This document shows, one piece after another, positions 49,335-61,987 of a stretch of DNA of 64,000 bases. Position 1 is the first letter of the stretch. The number at the start of each line of letters is the position of its first letter. The translations under genes and the position numbers were made by a program. Origin of the DNA: Hoeflea sp. YIM 152468 (GTDB lineage: Bacteria > Pseudomonadota > Alphaproteobacteria > Rhizobiales > Rhizobiaceae); the NCBI RefSeq assembly GCF_029210485.1, contig NZ_JARGET010000023.1, positions 1 to 64,000 of the forward strand, written 5' to 3'. Below the pieces are notes generated by a model. The model ran no database searches. It was given only the letters and a program-made list of their open reading frames with translations, and was not told where the DNA came from.

Positions 49335-49413
49335 CTAGAGCATTTCCGGCGAAACCGAGTCGCCTAAGCGCGCCGCATCAAACCGGTTCCCACTTGTGCT
49401 GGAATTGCTCTAG
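49335..49413. repeat. Palindromic intergenic repeat reaching into the recG stop
   Basis: CTAGAGCA (49335-49342) and TGCTCTAG (49406-49413) are exact inverted ends of a 79-base imperfect palindrome. Its body contains CATTTCCGGC and ACCGGTTCCCACTTGTGCTG. This resembles the dispersed GAGCATTTCC/GGGAACCGGTT intergenic repeats common in rhizobial genomes. The recG stop codon lies in its right end. Confidence 0.6.
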
Positions 49414-51527
49414 CCGGCTCTGAGGAACCGGATCGCCTCGTCGCGGCGCATCAGATAGAGCAAGACTCTGAGCGCCGCACCGCGCGGGCCTGACAGGGCG
49501 GGATCGGAGTGCAGCACATTGCGGGCGTCGGTGCGGGCTATTTCCAGCAGATCTCCGTGGGCCGCGAGATTGGCCAGCCGGAAACCGGGCAGGCCGGATT
49601 GGCGCGTGCCAAGCACTTCGCCTTCACCGCGCAATTTGAGATCTTCCTCGGCGATCCGGAAGCCGTCTTCGGTTTCGCGCAACACCGCAAGCCGCGCCCC
49701 GGCGGTCTCGCCCAGGGGGCCATGGTAGAGCAGAATGCAGCTTGACGCGGAATCACCGCGGCCAACCCGGCCGCGCAACTGGTGCAATTGCGCCAGCCCG
49801 AAGCGCTCGGCATGTTCGATCACCATGATGGTGGCGTCGGGCACATCAACCCCAACTTCGATCACGGTGGTTGCGACCAGCAACCGGGTCTGGCCCGATT
49901 TGAAGGCGTTCATTGCCTGGTCTTTTTCCTCCGACGACATGCGCCCGTGGACGAGTCCGACCATTGGCGCCAGCTCCTTGCCAAAAGCCTTTGTCAGACT
50001 GGCGTGGCGGCTTTCCACCGACATCAGTTCGCTCTGGTCGGAATCTTCGACCAAAGGGCAGATCCAGTAGGCCTTCTTGCCCTCGAGCACTGCGCTCTTG
50101 AGCCTTTCGACAATGTCGCCCAGACGTTCGTCGGGAATGGTAACCGTAGTGATCGGTTGGCGTCCGGCCGGTTTTTCGGTGAGCTTTGACACATCCATGT
50201 CGCCGAAGGCCGCCAGCACCAGGGTCCGCGGAATCGGAGTTGCGGTCATCACCAGCATGTGCGGCGCGGTGCCCTTGGCGGTCAGCCGCAGCCGCTGGTG
50301 GACACCGAAACGGTGCTGCTCGTCGACCACAGCCAGGGTCAGATTGGCATAGACAACCGATTCCTGAAACAGGGCGTGGGTGCCGATCACAATCTGCGCG
50401 GCGCCGGATTCGATGCGCGCGAGCAGCTCCGCGCGGTCCCGGCCCTTGGCCCGCGCGGTCAGCACCACAACCTCGATGCCCGCGGCTTGGGCCATCTTGC
50501 TGATGGTGGCGTAATGTTGCCGGGCCAGAATCTCGGTCGGCGCCATCAGCACCGCCTGACCGCCGGCCTCCACCGCATCGGCCATGGCGAGCATGGCCAC
50601 CGCTGTCTTGCCGGAGCCGACATCTCCCTGCAACAGCCGCAACATCCGGTCTGAGCCGGCCATATCGGTGAGAATTTCGCCGACTGCAGTCTGCTGGCTT
50701 CCGGTGAGCGAAAAAGGCAGCGCTTGAAGAATGGCCTGACGCAGTTTGCCTTCGGCCTGGACCGGCTGACCGGGCAGCTTGCGCAGGGTCTGGCGCACCA
50801 GGGCGAGTGACAATTGACCGGCCAGCAGTTCGTCGTAAGCGAGCCGGCGCCGCGCCGGGGTTTGCGGTTCGATGTCGATGACGGTTTTGGGATGATGCAA
50901 TTGCTGCAAGGCATCGGCGAAATCCGGAAGACTGTGTCTGCGAACCAGATGCGGGTCGGCCCATTCCGGCAGCACCGGAACCAGCTCCAGCGCCGATTCG
51001 ATCGACCGGCGCAGCACCTTTGGCGACAGACCGGCAGTCAGCGGGTAGACCGGCTCGATCCGCGGAAAACTGTCGGCTTCGGCCTCAGCCACGATATGAT
51101 CGGGATGAACCATCGACGGCCTGCCATTGAACCATTCGACCTTGCCGCTGACCAGCACGGTTTCGCCCACCGGAAGAAGCTTCTCGAGCCAGGCTTGCTT
51201 GGCATGGAAAAACGTCAGCGCCAATTCACCCGTGTCATCATGGACAAACACCCGGTAGGGTGCGGATCTGCGGCCCGGCGGCGAGGGTTGATGCCGGTCA
51301 ACCCGCACCTTCAAGGTGGCAATCACGCCTTCCGGTGCTTCGGTGATGCCCGATTGCAAGGTGCGGTCGATCAGTCCATGCGGCGGCAGCAGCACAAGGT
51401 CGAGCGCCCGGGTCTCGTCGGCTGAATCGCGGCCCGTCACCCGGGCGAGCGCTTCGGCCAGCTTGGGGCCAATTCCAGCCAGGCTGTCTACGGGTTTGAA
51501 CAGGGGATCGAGTTCGAGCGGTCGCAT
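49410..51527 (-). CDS. recG: ATP-dependent DNA helicase RecG
   Basis: Remodels stalled replication forks and Holliday junctions. The 705 residues have an N-terminal wedge/OB domain (DSLAGIGPKLAEALARVTG, VHDDTGELALTFFHAK), the helicase core with Walker A GDVGSGKTAVAMLAMAD near residue 300, motif II DEQHRFG, ATPIPRTL, and late motifs VGVDVPDATIMVIE and QLRGRVGRG. It is convergent with the DUF502 gene and divergent from sdhE, the usual rhizobial order. Confidence 0.95.
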   Translation of the reverse strand: MRPLELDPLFKPVDSLAGIGPKLAEALARVTGRDSADETRALDLVLLPPHGLIDRTLQSGITEAPEGVIATLKVRVDRHQPSPPGRRSAPYRVFVHDDTGELALTFFHAKQAWLEKLLPVGETVLVSGKVEWFNGRPSMVHPDHIVAEAEADSFPRIEPVYPLTAGLSPKVLRRSIESALELVPVLPEWADPHLVRRHSLPDFADALQQLHHPKTVIDIEPQTPARRRLAYDELLAGQLSLALVRQTLRKLPGQPVQAEGKLRQAILQALPFSLTGSQQTAVGEILTDMAGSDRMLRLLQGDVGSGKTAVAMLAMADAVEAGGQAVLMAPTEILARQHYATISKMAQAAGIEVVVLTARAKGRDRAELLARIESGAAQIVIGTHALFQESVVYANLTLAVVDEQHRFGVHQRLRLTAKGTAPHMLVMTATPIPRTLVLAAFGDMDVSKLTEKPAGRQPITTVTIPDERLGDIVERLKSAVLEGKKAYWICPLVEDSDQSELMSVESRHASLTKAFGKELAPMVGLVHGRMSSEEKDQAMNAFKSGQTRLLVATTVIEVGVDVPDATIMVIEHAERFGLAQLHQLRGRVGRGDSASSCILLYHGPLGETAGARLAVLRETEDGFRIAEEDLKLRGEGEVLGTRQSGLPGFRLANLAAHGDLLEIARTDARNVLHSDPALSGPRGAALRVLLYLMRRDEAIRFLRAG

Positions 51528-51620
51528 GGCTTGAGAAGAACGGCAAATTTACCCCAAAGGCAAGGCTGACAATCGCGCACCGACAGGATATGCAAGCCAT
51601 CCAACCTGAAAAGGCACATC

Positions 51621-51940
51621 ATGACTGGTACTACACGCTCAAGCGCCGACCTTGATCCGCGCCGCCGCCGCATCCTCGTTCGCGCCTGGCGACGTGGCAT
51701 TCGCGAAATGGATCTGGTCATTGGAGGATTTGCCGATGCCGAGATCGCGGACCTCAATGACACCGAGCTTGATCAGCTTGAATTGCTGATGGCGGAAGAG
51801 GATGCGGATATTCTAAGTTGGGTTACCGGCGAAGCGGAGATCCCGGAGCGGTTTCGCAGCCCGCTGTTTGAGCGGATGCGGCGTTATGAGCCGGATTTTG
51901 AACCGCTCCAGTCCGGGCCGAAAGCGCGGGCATCGGAATA

Positions 51941-51941
<1 letters not shown>
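51621..51941 (+). CDS. sdhE: Succinate dehydrogenase assembly factor SdhE
   Basis: A 106-residue protein that helps attach FAD to the SdhA flavoprotein. The small helical domain shows RRRRILVRAWRRGIREMDLV, whose RGxxExD-type centre is the family signature, then ELEQLE-like acidic helices (LNDTELDQLELLMAEEDADI). AAGG lies before the ATG. Its stop overlaps the mfd start (TAATG), so the two are coupled; recG-sdhE-mfd is a standard alphaproteobacterial arrangement. Confidence 0.92.
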
Positions 51942-55447
<3,506 letters not shown>

Positions 55448-55474
55448 CGAGCCGGAAGCTTCGTTGCGGATGGG

Positions 55475-56167
55475 TCAGTCCTGCCCGGACTGGGCCTCGG
55501 CATCGGTCTGTTTCATCTTTTCCTGCACCACCTTGCGCATGGCATCGGCCAGGGCTGCGGCGGGCTGGGCGCCGACGACGGCATATTTGGTGTCGATGAT
55601 GAAGCAGGGAACCCCGGTCACTCCCATTTGCCGCGCCTGGTCAATTTCGGCGCTGACGGCGGCGCGATCGGCATCGCCAGCCAGCAGCCGTTCCACCACT
55701 GGCCTTTCGAGACCGGCCTGTTCGGCAGCCTCGATCAGCACCGCGTCGTCGCCGATGTTCTTGCCGTCCTCGAAATAGGCCTTGAACAGCCGTTCCACCA
55801 CCTCGTCCTGGACAGCAGGCCCGAGCGCGCCGGCCCAGCGGATCAGCCGGTGGGCGTCCAGTGTGTTGGCCGACACCGGAATCTTGTCGAAGGCGAAAGC
55901 GATGGCTTCATCGGCGCCTGCAGCGCGCACGGCGGCATAGGCCTGATCCGCGCCCTCCGGACCACCAAACTTGTCCTCAAGATACTGCTGCCGGTCCTTG
56001 CCCTGCTTCGGCAGCGTCGGGTCGAGTTGATAGGGGCGCCAGCGCAGGTCGACGTGCATCTCCGCGCTGACCTCATCAAGCGCCGCTTCAAGCCGGCGCT
56101 TGCCGATGTAACACCATGGGCACATCACGTCGGAGACGATATCAATGGTCAGAGAGGGTGTTGTCAT
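55475..56167 (-). CDS. DsbA-family oxidoreductase, FrnE-like
   Basis: A 230-residue thioredoxin-fold protein. It starts with LTIDIVSDVMCPWCYIGKRR, placing the CPWC redox centre near residue 15, and includes the family segment YQLDPTLP and a C-terminal GVTGVPCFIID with a cis-Pro loop. There is no signal peptide, so it is cytoplasmic, as FrnE-type proteins are; these are linked to polyketide synthesis or oxidative-stress tolerance. A much longer frame is open upstream to 56482, but homology starts at the ATG at 56167. It lies 40 bases after the binding-protein gene on the same strand. Confidence 0.85.
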   Translation of the reverse strand: MTTPSLTIDIVSDVMCPWCYIGKRRLEAALDEVSAEMHVDLRWRPYQLDPTLPKQGKDRQQYLEDKFGGPEGADQAYAAVRAAGADEAIAFAFDKIPVSANTLDAHRLIRWAGALGPAVQDEVVERLFKAYFEDGKNIGDDAVLIEAAEQAGLERPVVERLLAGDADRAAVSAEIDQARQMGVTGVPCFIIDTKYAVVGAQPAAALADAMRKVVQEKMKQTDAEAQSGQD

Positions 56168-56207
56168 GAAAGCGCCTTCCGGATGTCTGGCATGTGTGTT
56201 TGAAACC

Positions 56208-58031
56208 TTACGGCTTGGCGCTGGTGTCCCACCAGGCCGGGAGATAGTACCCATACAGCGGCGGGTCACCGTCCGGCACTCCGATACGGCTGCGGTGGGC
56301 GACCCAGGATTTGCCCAGATGAAAGGCCGGAATGACATAATGCCCCGCCAGCAATACCCGGTCAAACGCCCGCACGGATGCGCGAAAGGCCTCCGCCGAA
56401 CGGGCATTGAGCATGGCGTCGATCGCCGCATCGATTGCCGGGCTTGCGGCGCCGGCGAAATTGAACGAGCCCTGCTGGTCACGCGATGCGGAACCCCAGC
56501 GGTTGAGCTGCTCGGCGCCTGGCGACAGCGATGAGGTGAACGCCTTCATGATCATGTCGTAGTCGAAGGTTTGCGAGCGCTGCTGATATTGCGCGTCATC
56601 AACCGTCCGGATCGACATGGCGATGCCGAGCGCCGACAGGGATCGCTGAAACGCCACCGCGAGCTTTTCCTGGCCTTCGTTCTGGGTCATCAGGTCAAAG
56701 GCAAACTGGGTGCCGTTGGCATCGACCAGCTTGCCGCCGTCGATCCGGTAGCCTGCTTCCTGCAGAAGTGTCAGCGCCGCGCGCTGCAGCTTGCGATCTC
56801 GGCCCGAGCCGTCCGACACCGGCACCTGCCAGCGGCCCTCGAGGATATCGGCGGACACCGCATCGGGGAACGGCGCCAGAATGTCCCGCTCCCGCTCGTC
56901 TGCCGGCTTGCCGTAGCTCGACAGGTCCGAGCCGTCCCAGAAGGAGCGGGTGCGCGTGTAGGCATTGTCGTAGAGACTTCGGTTCGCCCACTCAAAGTCG
57001 AACATCAGCGCCAGCGCCTGCCGGACGCGGACATCCTCGAAGATCTGCCTGCGGGTGTTGAAAACAAAGCCATACATGCCCGACGGAGTGCGGCTCTGAT
57101 ACTCCTTGCGAACCACGTCACCGGCAGCCACAGCGGGGAAATCATAGCCGCGGGACCAGTTGGTGGCGCTGCCGTCCGGGTAGATGTCGAAAACGCCCTT
57201 CTTGAAGGCTTCGAACTGCGCGGTTTCGGAGAGGAAATACTCGACCGCAATCTCATCATAATTGTCGATGCCGCGTTTGATCGGCAGATCCCTGGCCCAG
57301 TAATCGTCACGCCGTGTGAAGGTAATGCGCTCGCCGGGCTTGATCTCGCTGATCAGATAGGGGCCGGAGCCGATGCCGGGTTCGAGCGTCGACTGGTCGA
57401 AGGTTTCCACATCGGTCGCATGTTTGGGCAGAACCGGAGAAAGCGACAGGATCAGCGGAAACTCGCGATTTGACTTGTCATTGAAGGTGAATCGGACCGA
57501 CAGATCGCTGATCTTCTCCATGCTGGCGACACGGTCGAGCCGCGAGCTGTAGGGCGGCCGCCCCTTGTCCTTGAGAAGGTTCATGGTGAAGATCACGTCG
57601 TCGGCGGTCACCGGCATTCCATCGGACCATCGCGCCGCGGGGTTGATATTGTACTGGATAAAGCTCCGGTCCTCGTCCCACTCGACTGTTTTTGCGAGCA
57701 ATCCGTACAGCGTGAACGGTTCATCCTGGGAGCGCTGCATCAGCGTCTCGTAGATCAGATTGCCAAACTGCGGGTCGACAACTCCGCGAGCCGTGGTACG
57801 CATGCTTCTGACGATGAACGGCCGGACGCTGTCGAAGGTGCCGACCACGCCATAGGTCACCTTGCCGCCCTTGGGAGCGTCCGGGTTGACATAGGGCAGG
57901 TGGCTGAAATCGGCCGGCAGCGCAGGATCGCCGTGCATGGCGATCGCATGGACCGGTTCGGCGGATGCCTGGACCATTGCGCTGCACTGGGCTCCAGCTA
58001 TCAGGGCAAGCATTGCCAGCAATCGTTTCAT
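56208..58031 (-). CDS. ABC transporter periplasmic binding protein, family 5 (YejA-like)
   Basis: A 607-residue peptide/solute-binding protein. Residues 1-24 form a Sec signal peptide ending ASAEP. The mature start HAIAMHGDPALP and YVNPDAPKGGKVTYG, then the family 5 motif ARWSDGMPVTADDVIFT, match YejA-type proteins that bind oligopeptides. In many relatives the gene is followed by yejB, yejE and yejF; none of these permease or ATPase genes is in the window, so this is an orphan copy. The next gene downstream is the DsbA-like one. Confidence 0.88.
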   Translation of the reverse strand: MKRLLAMLALIAGAQCSAMVQASAEPVHAIAMHGDPALPADFSHLPYVNPDAPKGGKVTYGVVGTFDSVRPFIVRSMRTTARGVVDPQFGNLIYETLMQRSQDEPFTLYGLLAKTVEWDEDRSFIQYNINPAARWSDGMPVTADDVIFTMNLLKDKGRPPYSSRLDRVASMEKISDLSVRFTFNDKSNREFPLILSLSPVLPKHATDVETFDQSTLEPGIGSGPYLISEIKPGERITFTRRDDYWARDLPIKRGIDNYDEIAVEYFLSETAQFEAFKKGVFDIYPDGSATNWSRGYDFPAVAAGDVVRKEYQSRTPSGMYGFVFNTRRQIFEDVRVRQALALMFDFEWANRSLYDNAYTRTRSFWDGSDLSSYGKPADERERDILAPFPDAVSADILEGRWQVPVSDGSGRDRKLQRAALTLLQEAGYRIDGGKLVDANGTQFAFDLMTQNEGQEKLAVAFQRSLSALGIAMSIRTVDDAQYQQRSQTFDYDMIMKAFTSSLSPGAEQLNRWGSASRDQQGSFNFAGAASPAIDAAIDAMLNARSAEAFRASVRAFDRVLLAGHYVIPAFHLGKSWVAHRSRIGVPDGDPPLYGYYLPAWWDTSAKP

Positions 58032-58328
58032 TGGTGATCCTTCCGGGCTGATATCCGGTCAACAAGGTTTCCCAGGCCGCCGATTCCCGGCCAGACGATA
58101 TACGCGCCCCGCCTGTCGGACCACCTTGGAAGCACAAAATGAAGGTTTTTTTGGGCTCACCCCGGCCCTCGGGCTGGATATTGGCGCCTTACCGCGCTAA
58201 CAGGAAGCCGAGAAAGCCTTGCTGTCGCCGCATTTTCGATTGAGAAGGCGCGATAGAAATATGAGGGCGCGGAATCCGCGCAAACTGCACGCTGCCCCGG
58301 GGCCGCATTTCAGGAGTATCGAAAGCAA
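58032..58328. other. Divergent promoter region between the YejA-like gene and ialB
   Basis: These 297 bases have no coding frame of note. They must hold promoters for both flanking genes, but no strong -35/-10 pair is evident. CAGGAG at about 58310-58315 is the ribosome binding site for ialB, with a long spacing. Confidence 0.35.
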
Positions 58329-58937
58329 ATGAACGCCACAACAAAGACCGTTATCGCGGCTATCATGTCAGCCGGCGTCGCCACCGCATTTGCGCCTGCA
58401 ACAGCGCTGGCCCAGGGCGCCAATCAGGGTTGGTACAAGACCTGCACCAAGCAGGAAGACAATGATGTGTGTGTTGTGCAGAACATCGTCACCGCGCCGA
58501 CAGGCCAGCTTCTGACGGCGGTCGGGTTGATCAAGGTCAGCGGCAAGGTCAACCGGCAGATCCTGCAGGTCACGGTTCCGACAGCCCGCTTGATCCAGCC
58601 CGGCGTCGGGCTGCAGGTGGATGGCGGCAAGACCGAGCGGGTGGAGTATGCCATCTGCATGCCCGAAACCTGCGTGGCCGAAATCCTTCTCACAGATGCC
58701 ATGGTCGCCTCTTACAAAAAGGGCGGCGAACTGGTTCTGACCTCGGTCAATTACCAGCGCACTCCGAACCCGCTGAAGATTTCCCTGGAAGGTTTCACCC
58801 AGGCCTGGGATGGCGATCCGATTGCCCAGTCCGAACTTCAGGAGCGTCAGCGCCTGCTGCAGGAAGAAATGTCCAAGAAGGCCGAAGAAGCCCGCAAGAA
58901 GCTTGAAGAAGCCCAGGCGGCTGCCAAAAAGAACTGA
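58329..58937 (+). CDS. Invasion-associated locus B (IalB) family protein
   Basis: A 202-residue secreted protein. A signal peptide (about residues 1-28, ending ALAQG) is followed by GWYKTCTKQEDNDVCVVQN, the IalB hallmark with two cysteines, a second cysteine pair in CMPETCVAEI, and a long charged C-terminal helix (SKKAEEARKKLEEAQAAAKKN). IalB was named in Bartonella for erythrocyte invasion, but free-living relatives also carry it and its function there is unknown. A strong terminator follows. Confidence 0.9.
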   Translation: MNATTKTVIAAIMSAGVATAFAPATALAQGANQGWYKTCTKQEDNDVCVVQNIVTAPTGQLLTAVGLIKVSGKVNRQILQVTVPTARLIQPGVGLQVDGGKTERVEYAICMPETCVAEILLTDAMVASYKKGGELVLTSVNYQRTPNPLKISLEGFTQAWDGDPIAQSELQERQRLLQEEMSKKAEEARKKLEEAQAAAKKN

Positions 58938-58960
58938 TTGCTGCAAAGCGTCGATCACAA

Positions 58961-58994
58961 GGCCCGGGTGCATTGCTGCATCCGGGCCTTTTTT
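58961..58994 (+). terminator. Rho-independent terminator after ialB
   Basis: A 12-bp stem, GGCCCGGGTGCA with TGCATCCGGGCC (one G-U pair), a 4-base TTGC loop, and six T residues. It begins 24 bases after the ialB stop. Confidence 0.9.
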
Positions 58995-59142
58995 GGATTC
59001 TGCCGGCTCGTTCATGCCTGTCGCGTTCAAACGGATTCATTTGGACGATAACGGACATGCCTTGATTCAAGGAGAAACAGCGTCCTCTTTGCGCGTCCAA
59101 CGGGATGCGCGGCGCTGGTGCGAGGCCCGGCTCACTGCGGGG

Positions 59143-59472
59143 TCAATGACTGATACGGTGCTTGATGCTGTAGACGCCGTCCATCTGCGGGCCGAAGAGT
59201 TCGGCGACCTGTGCGTGGCGCATCGGACGATCGCTGTCGTCGGTGAGCAAATTCTGTTCGGACACATAAGCCACGTATTCGGTGTCGTCGTTTTCCGCCA
59301 GAAGGTGATAGAACGGCTGATCCTTGAGGGGACGGATATGCTCGGGGATGGCGTTCCACCATTCCTCGGTGTTGGCAAAGACCGGATCGACATCGTAAAT
59401 CACACCCCGGAACGGAAATATCCGGTGTTTGACGATCTGCCCGATCTGAAATTTTGCGTGTTTGAGCGTCAT
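59143..59472 (-). CDS. hspQ: Heat shock protein HspQ
   Basis: A 109-residue protein of the HspQ/YccV family. Conserved segments are FQIGQIVKHRIFPFRGVIYD, the WWNAIPEHIRPLKDQPFYH core and YVAYVSEQNLLTD. HspQ modulates the Lon protease and, in E. coli, binds hemimethylated DNA. AAAGGAAGAAAG precedes the ATG. A perfect TTGACA promoter box lies about 130 bases upstream, within the start of the divergent AEC gene. Confidence 0.93.
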   Translation of the reverse strand: MTLKHAKFQIGQIVKHRIFPFRGVIYDVDPVFANTEEWWNAIPEHIRPLKDQPFYHLLAENDDTEYVAYVSEQNLLTDDSDRPMRHAQVAELFGPQMDGVYSIKHRISH

Positions 59473-59576
59473 GTCTTTCTTCCTTTGACCTTCAAGATGG
59501 GAAGTTTGACGGGAAGTTCAACTGTTTGGTCTTGACGCCGTAGCGCGGGGAACCTACCCCCTGCACAGGCTGACGC

Positions 59577-59605
59577 ATGATCTTCCCAGCTCTCGCAGGT
59601 GTCAA
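59577..59605 (-). promoter_or_regulatory. Putative promoter of hspQ
   Basis: On the minus strand TTGACA (59605-59600) is followed by a 17-base spacer and GATCAT (59582-59577), matching four of six -10 bases. Transcription would start about 100 bases before the hspQ ATG. No heat-shock (RpoH) consensus was seen in addition. Confidence 0.5.
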
Positions 59606-59607
59606 GA

Positions 59608-60573
59608 ATGGCTCAAATAACTGGTCTGGTGCTGCCGTTTTTTGGTCTGATCCTGCTCGGTTACATTGCTGCCCGCATCACAAAACAGCCCCATGAGGCG
59701 ATGGGATGGCTGAACACCTTCATCATCTATGTTTCTCTGCCGGCACTGTTTTTCAAATTGCTGTCGCGCACACCGATCGAGCAACTGGCGCGCTGGGATT
59801 ATGTGCTGACCAGCATGGGGGTGACCTATACGGTGTTTGCGCTGGTCTTTGCCGCAAGCATTCTGCTGCGGCGCGCCCTGATCGCCGAGGCCACGGTGCA
59901 GGGACTTGCCGGCGCCTATGGCAATATCGGCTATATGGGGCCGGGCATTGCCATTCTGGCATTTGGCGAGCCCGCGGCGGTTCCGGTTGCGCTGATCTTC
60001 TGCTTTGAGAACATCATGCATTTCACCATCGCGCCGATGATGATGGCGCTGGCCGGTGACGATCATCGCAGCCCCGCCGACCTGGCGCTCGGGGTGATGC
60101 GCAAGATCGCCTTTCACCCGTTCATTCTCGCAACCGCTGTGGGGGTTGCGGCAGCATGGCTACAATTCGTGCCGCCGGTGCCGGTGGCGCGGCTGATCGA
60201 TTATCTGGCGCAGGCGGCTGCGCCCTGTGCATTGTTTGCGATGGGGGTGACGCTGGCGCTCAGACCGCTCAAGCGGGTGCCGGTGGAGCTGGGCTTCATC
60301 GTCCCGATGAAGCTGATTGCCCATCCGGTGCTGATGTATGTCGGGCTGAGCGCAGTCGGAGATTTCGAACCGGTCTGGGTCTATACCGCGGTTTTGCTTG
60401 CCTCGCTGCCGACAGCCACCAATGTGTTTGTCATCGCCCAGCAATATTCAACCTGGGTCGAGCGTGCATCGGCCACCGTGCTTGTGACGACCGTCTCCAG
60501 CGTGGCCACAGTGTCGACACTGCTGTGGCTGATTACCAGCGGCACGTTACCGCCCGATCTGTTTCCCGGCTGA
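59608..60573 (+). CDS. AEC-family (auxin efflux carrier-like) transporter
   Basis: A 321-residue permease with about ten hydrophobic helices. The helix-1 segment LPFFGLILLGYIAARI, then AYGNIGYMGPGIAILAFG (the conserved Asn/Gly break in the first repeat) and a late LLASLPTATNVFVIAQQY are AEC features. Substrates in bacteria are typically malate, malonate or other organic acids. The ATG at 59608 has AGGTG before it; an in-frame GTG nine bases earlier does not. The 3' end overlaps the convergent ubiH-family gene by 27 bases. Confidence 0.85.
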   Translation: MAQITGLVLPFFGLILLGYIAARITKQPHEAMGWLNTFIIYVSLPALFFKLLSRTPIEQLARWDYVLTSMGVTYTVFALVFAASILLRRALIAEATVQGLAGAYGNIGYMGPGIAILAFGEPAAVPVALIFCFENIMHFTIAPMMMALAGDDHRSPADLALGVMRKIAFHPFILATAVGVAAAWLQFVPPVPVARLIDYLAQAAAPCALFAMGVTLALRPLKRVPVELGFIVPMKLIAHPVLMYVGLSAVGDFEPVWVYTAVLLASLPTATNVFVIAQQYSTWVERASATVLVTTVSSVATVSTLLWLITSGTLPPDLFPG

Positions 60574-61761
60574 TCCGCATACCTGTCGGTTGACGATCTT
60601 GCGCCAGCCGGGCGTCATGCCTTCGCGCATTGCCAGCAGCTTGAGCGGCGGCACCGCCGACAATGCGGCAAGCCCGCCGGCGCGCAGTGCCTGCATGGGA
60701 AGCGAAGAACTCAGAAGCGCCCGGTTGAGCAGGTCCACCCCCGCCGTGCGGGTGGTGACATCAAGCCGGCGCTGGCGGTTGAAATCGCGCACGGCCTCTG
60801 GCGCCTGCTGCGGCCCTCCCGCATCGCGGATCGATCCGATTGCCTGCATGATATCGCGCAGTCCGAGATTGAGGCCTTGCGCCCCGATGGGGGGGAAGGC
60901 GTGGCCGGTTTCGCCCACCAGCAGTGTCCGGCCCCTGCCAAAGCTCTCGGCAATCAGGCTTGACAGCGGCCAGGCTTGCACGGCGCCTTCAACCTCGACA
61001 GCGCCGAGAATCGAGTGCATGCGGGTTTCAACCGCGGCGTTAAGCGCCTCGCGGGACAGGGCTAGGATGGCATCGACGTCTTCGGGTTTGACGGACCAGA
61101 TAAGACTGGAGCGGTTGCCCGGCAGCGGCACCTGCGTGAACGGCCCCTGTTCGGTGTGAAATTCCGTCGAGGTACCGGCATGGCCGAGCCGGTGGCTGAA
61201 ATTCATCACCAGAGCGGATTGCGGGTAGGACCATGTCTTGATGGTGATGCCGATGGCATCGCGCAATTTCGAGCCGCGGCCATCGGCAGCCAGCGCCGCG
61301 AGCGCCGTGACTTGGGGGCCGTCGGCAAGTCTCAGATTGACCCGCTCTGCGGTCTGATCCGCATCCACCAAAGGGCTTCCGAAACGATCAATCCGGGCGG
61401 ATTGACTGATCTCGGCCTGCAGCACATCGAACAGAGGCTGGTTCGGAATGTTGTAGCCAAAGGCATCAAGGTCGATTTCGCTGGAATGAAACGACACCGG
61501 GGGCGCGCGCAGCAGCCGCTTGGTGCCGTCGAGAATACGCATCGTGCGCAACGGCGCCGAAGCTGGCTTGACGGCCTCCCAGACACCCAAATGCGCCAGC
61601 AGATCGATGGATTCGGACAGCAATGCCGTGGTCCGGCCATCCTGACGCGGCGGCGGCGGCGCGATGAAGGCCACACTCCAGCCTTCGGAAGCTGCAGAAA
61701 GGGCTGCCACCGAACCGGCGAGACCGCCACCCACGACGGCGATGTCATAGTGATCATGCAT
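60547..61761 (-). CDS. UbiH/UbiF/VisC-family FAD-dependent hydroxylase
   Basis: A 404-residue flavin monooxygenase that probably hydroxylates the ring of a ubiquinone precursor. It has the FAD motif VVGGGLAGSVAALSAASEG, the middle DG-type segment AADGRGSKLRDAIGI, and the second FAD motif LLVGETGHAFPPIGAQGLNLGLRD. Which carbon it hydroxylates cannot be told from sequence alone. The ATG at 61761 is used because the FAD fold starts six residues later; the frame is open to 61905. Confidence 0.88.
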   Translation of the reverse strand: MHDHYDIAVVGGGLAGSVAALSAASEGWSVAFIAPPPPRQDGRTTALLSESIDLLAHLGVWEAVKPASAPLRTMRILDGTKRLLRAPPVSFHSSEIDLDAFGYNIPNQPLFDVLQAEISQSARIDRFGSPLVDADQTAERVNLRLADGPQVTALAALAADGRGSKLRDAIGITIKTWSYPQSALVMNFSHRLGHAGTSTEFHTEQGPFTQVPLPGNRSSLIWSVKPEDVDAILALSREALNAAVETRMHSILGAVEVEGAVQAWPLSSLIAESFGRGRTLLVGETGHAFPPIGAQGLNLGLRDIMQAIGSIRDAGGPQQAPEAVRDFNRQRRLDVTTRTAGVDLLNRALLSSSLPMQALRAGGLAALSAVPPLKLLAMREGMTPGWRKIVNRQVCGSAGKQIGR

Positions 61762-61987
61762 GTGCTCAGGCTTTCCCCGCTTGGCAGTTGGCTCTTTGCG
61801 AAGTCCTCCCATACATCGCCTGACCGGCGAATTCCATGGGATCATTTGGCGCATCGTCGCACTGCGCAAACACCGGCCCGCTCGACGAAGGGGGATCAAC
61901 TGCACCGCTGGGCGCAGATGAGCACAAAACCTGGTCCCTCGGAACCTTTGTGGCAGGCGCCGGGGATGGGGCGGCTCATCTCGGACG
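61762..61987. other. Gap upstream of the decayed DUF2182-like ORF
   Basis: No recognisable gene. If the next ORF is a truncated DUF2182 gene, this stretch sits where the lost N-terminal membrane segments would have been; no trace of them could be read in any frame. Confidence 0.3.
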
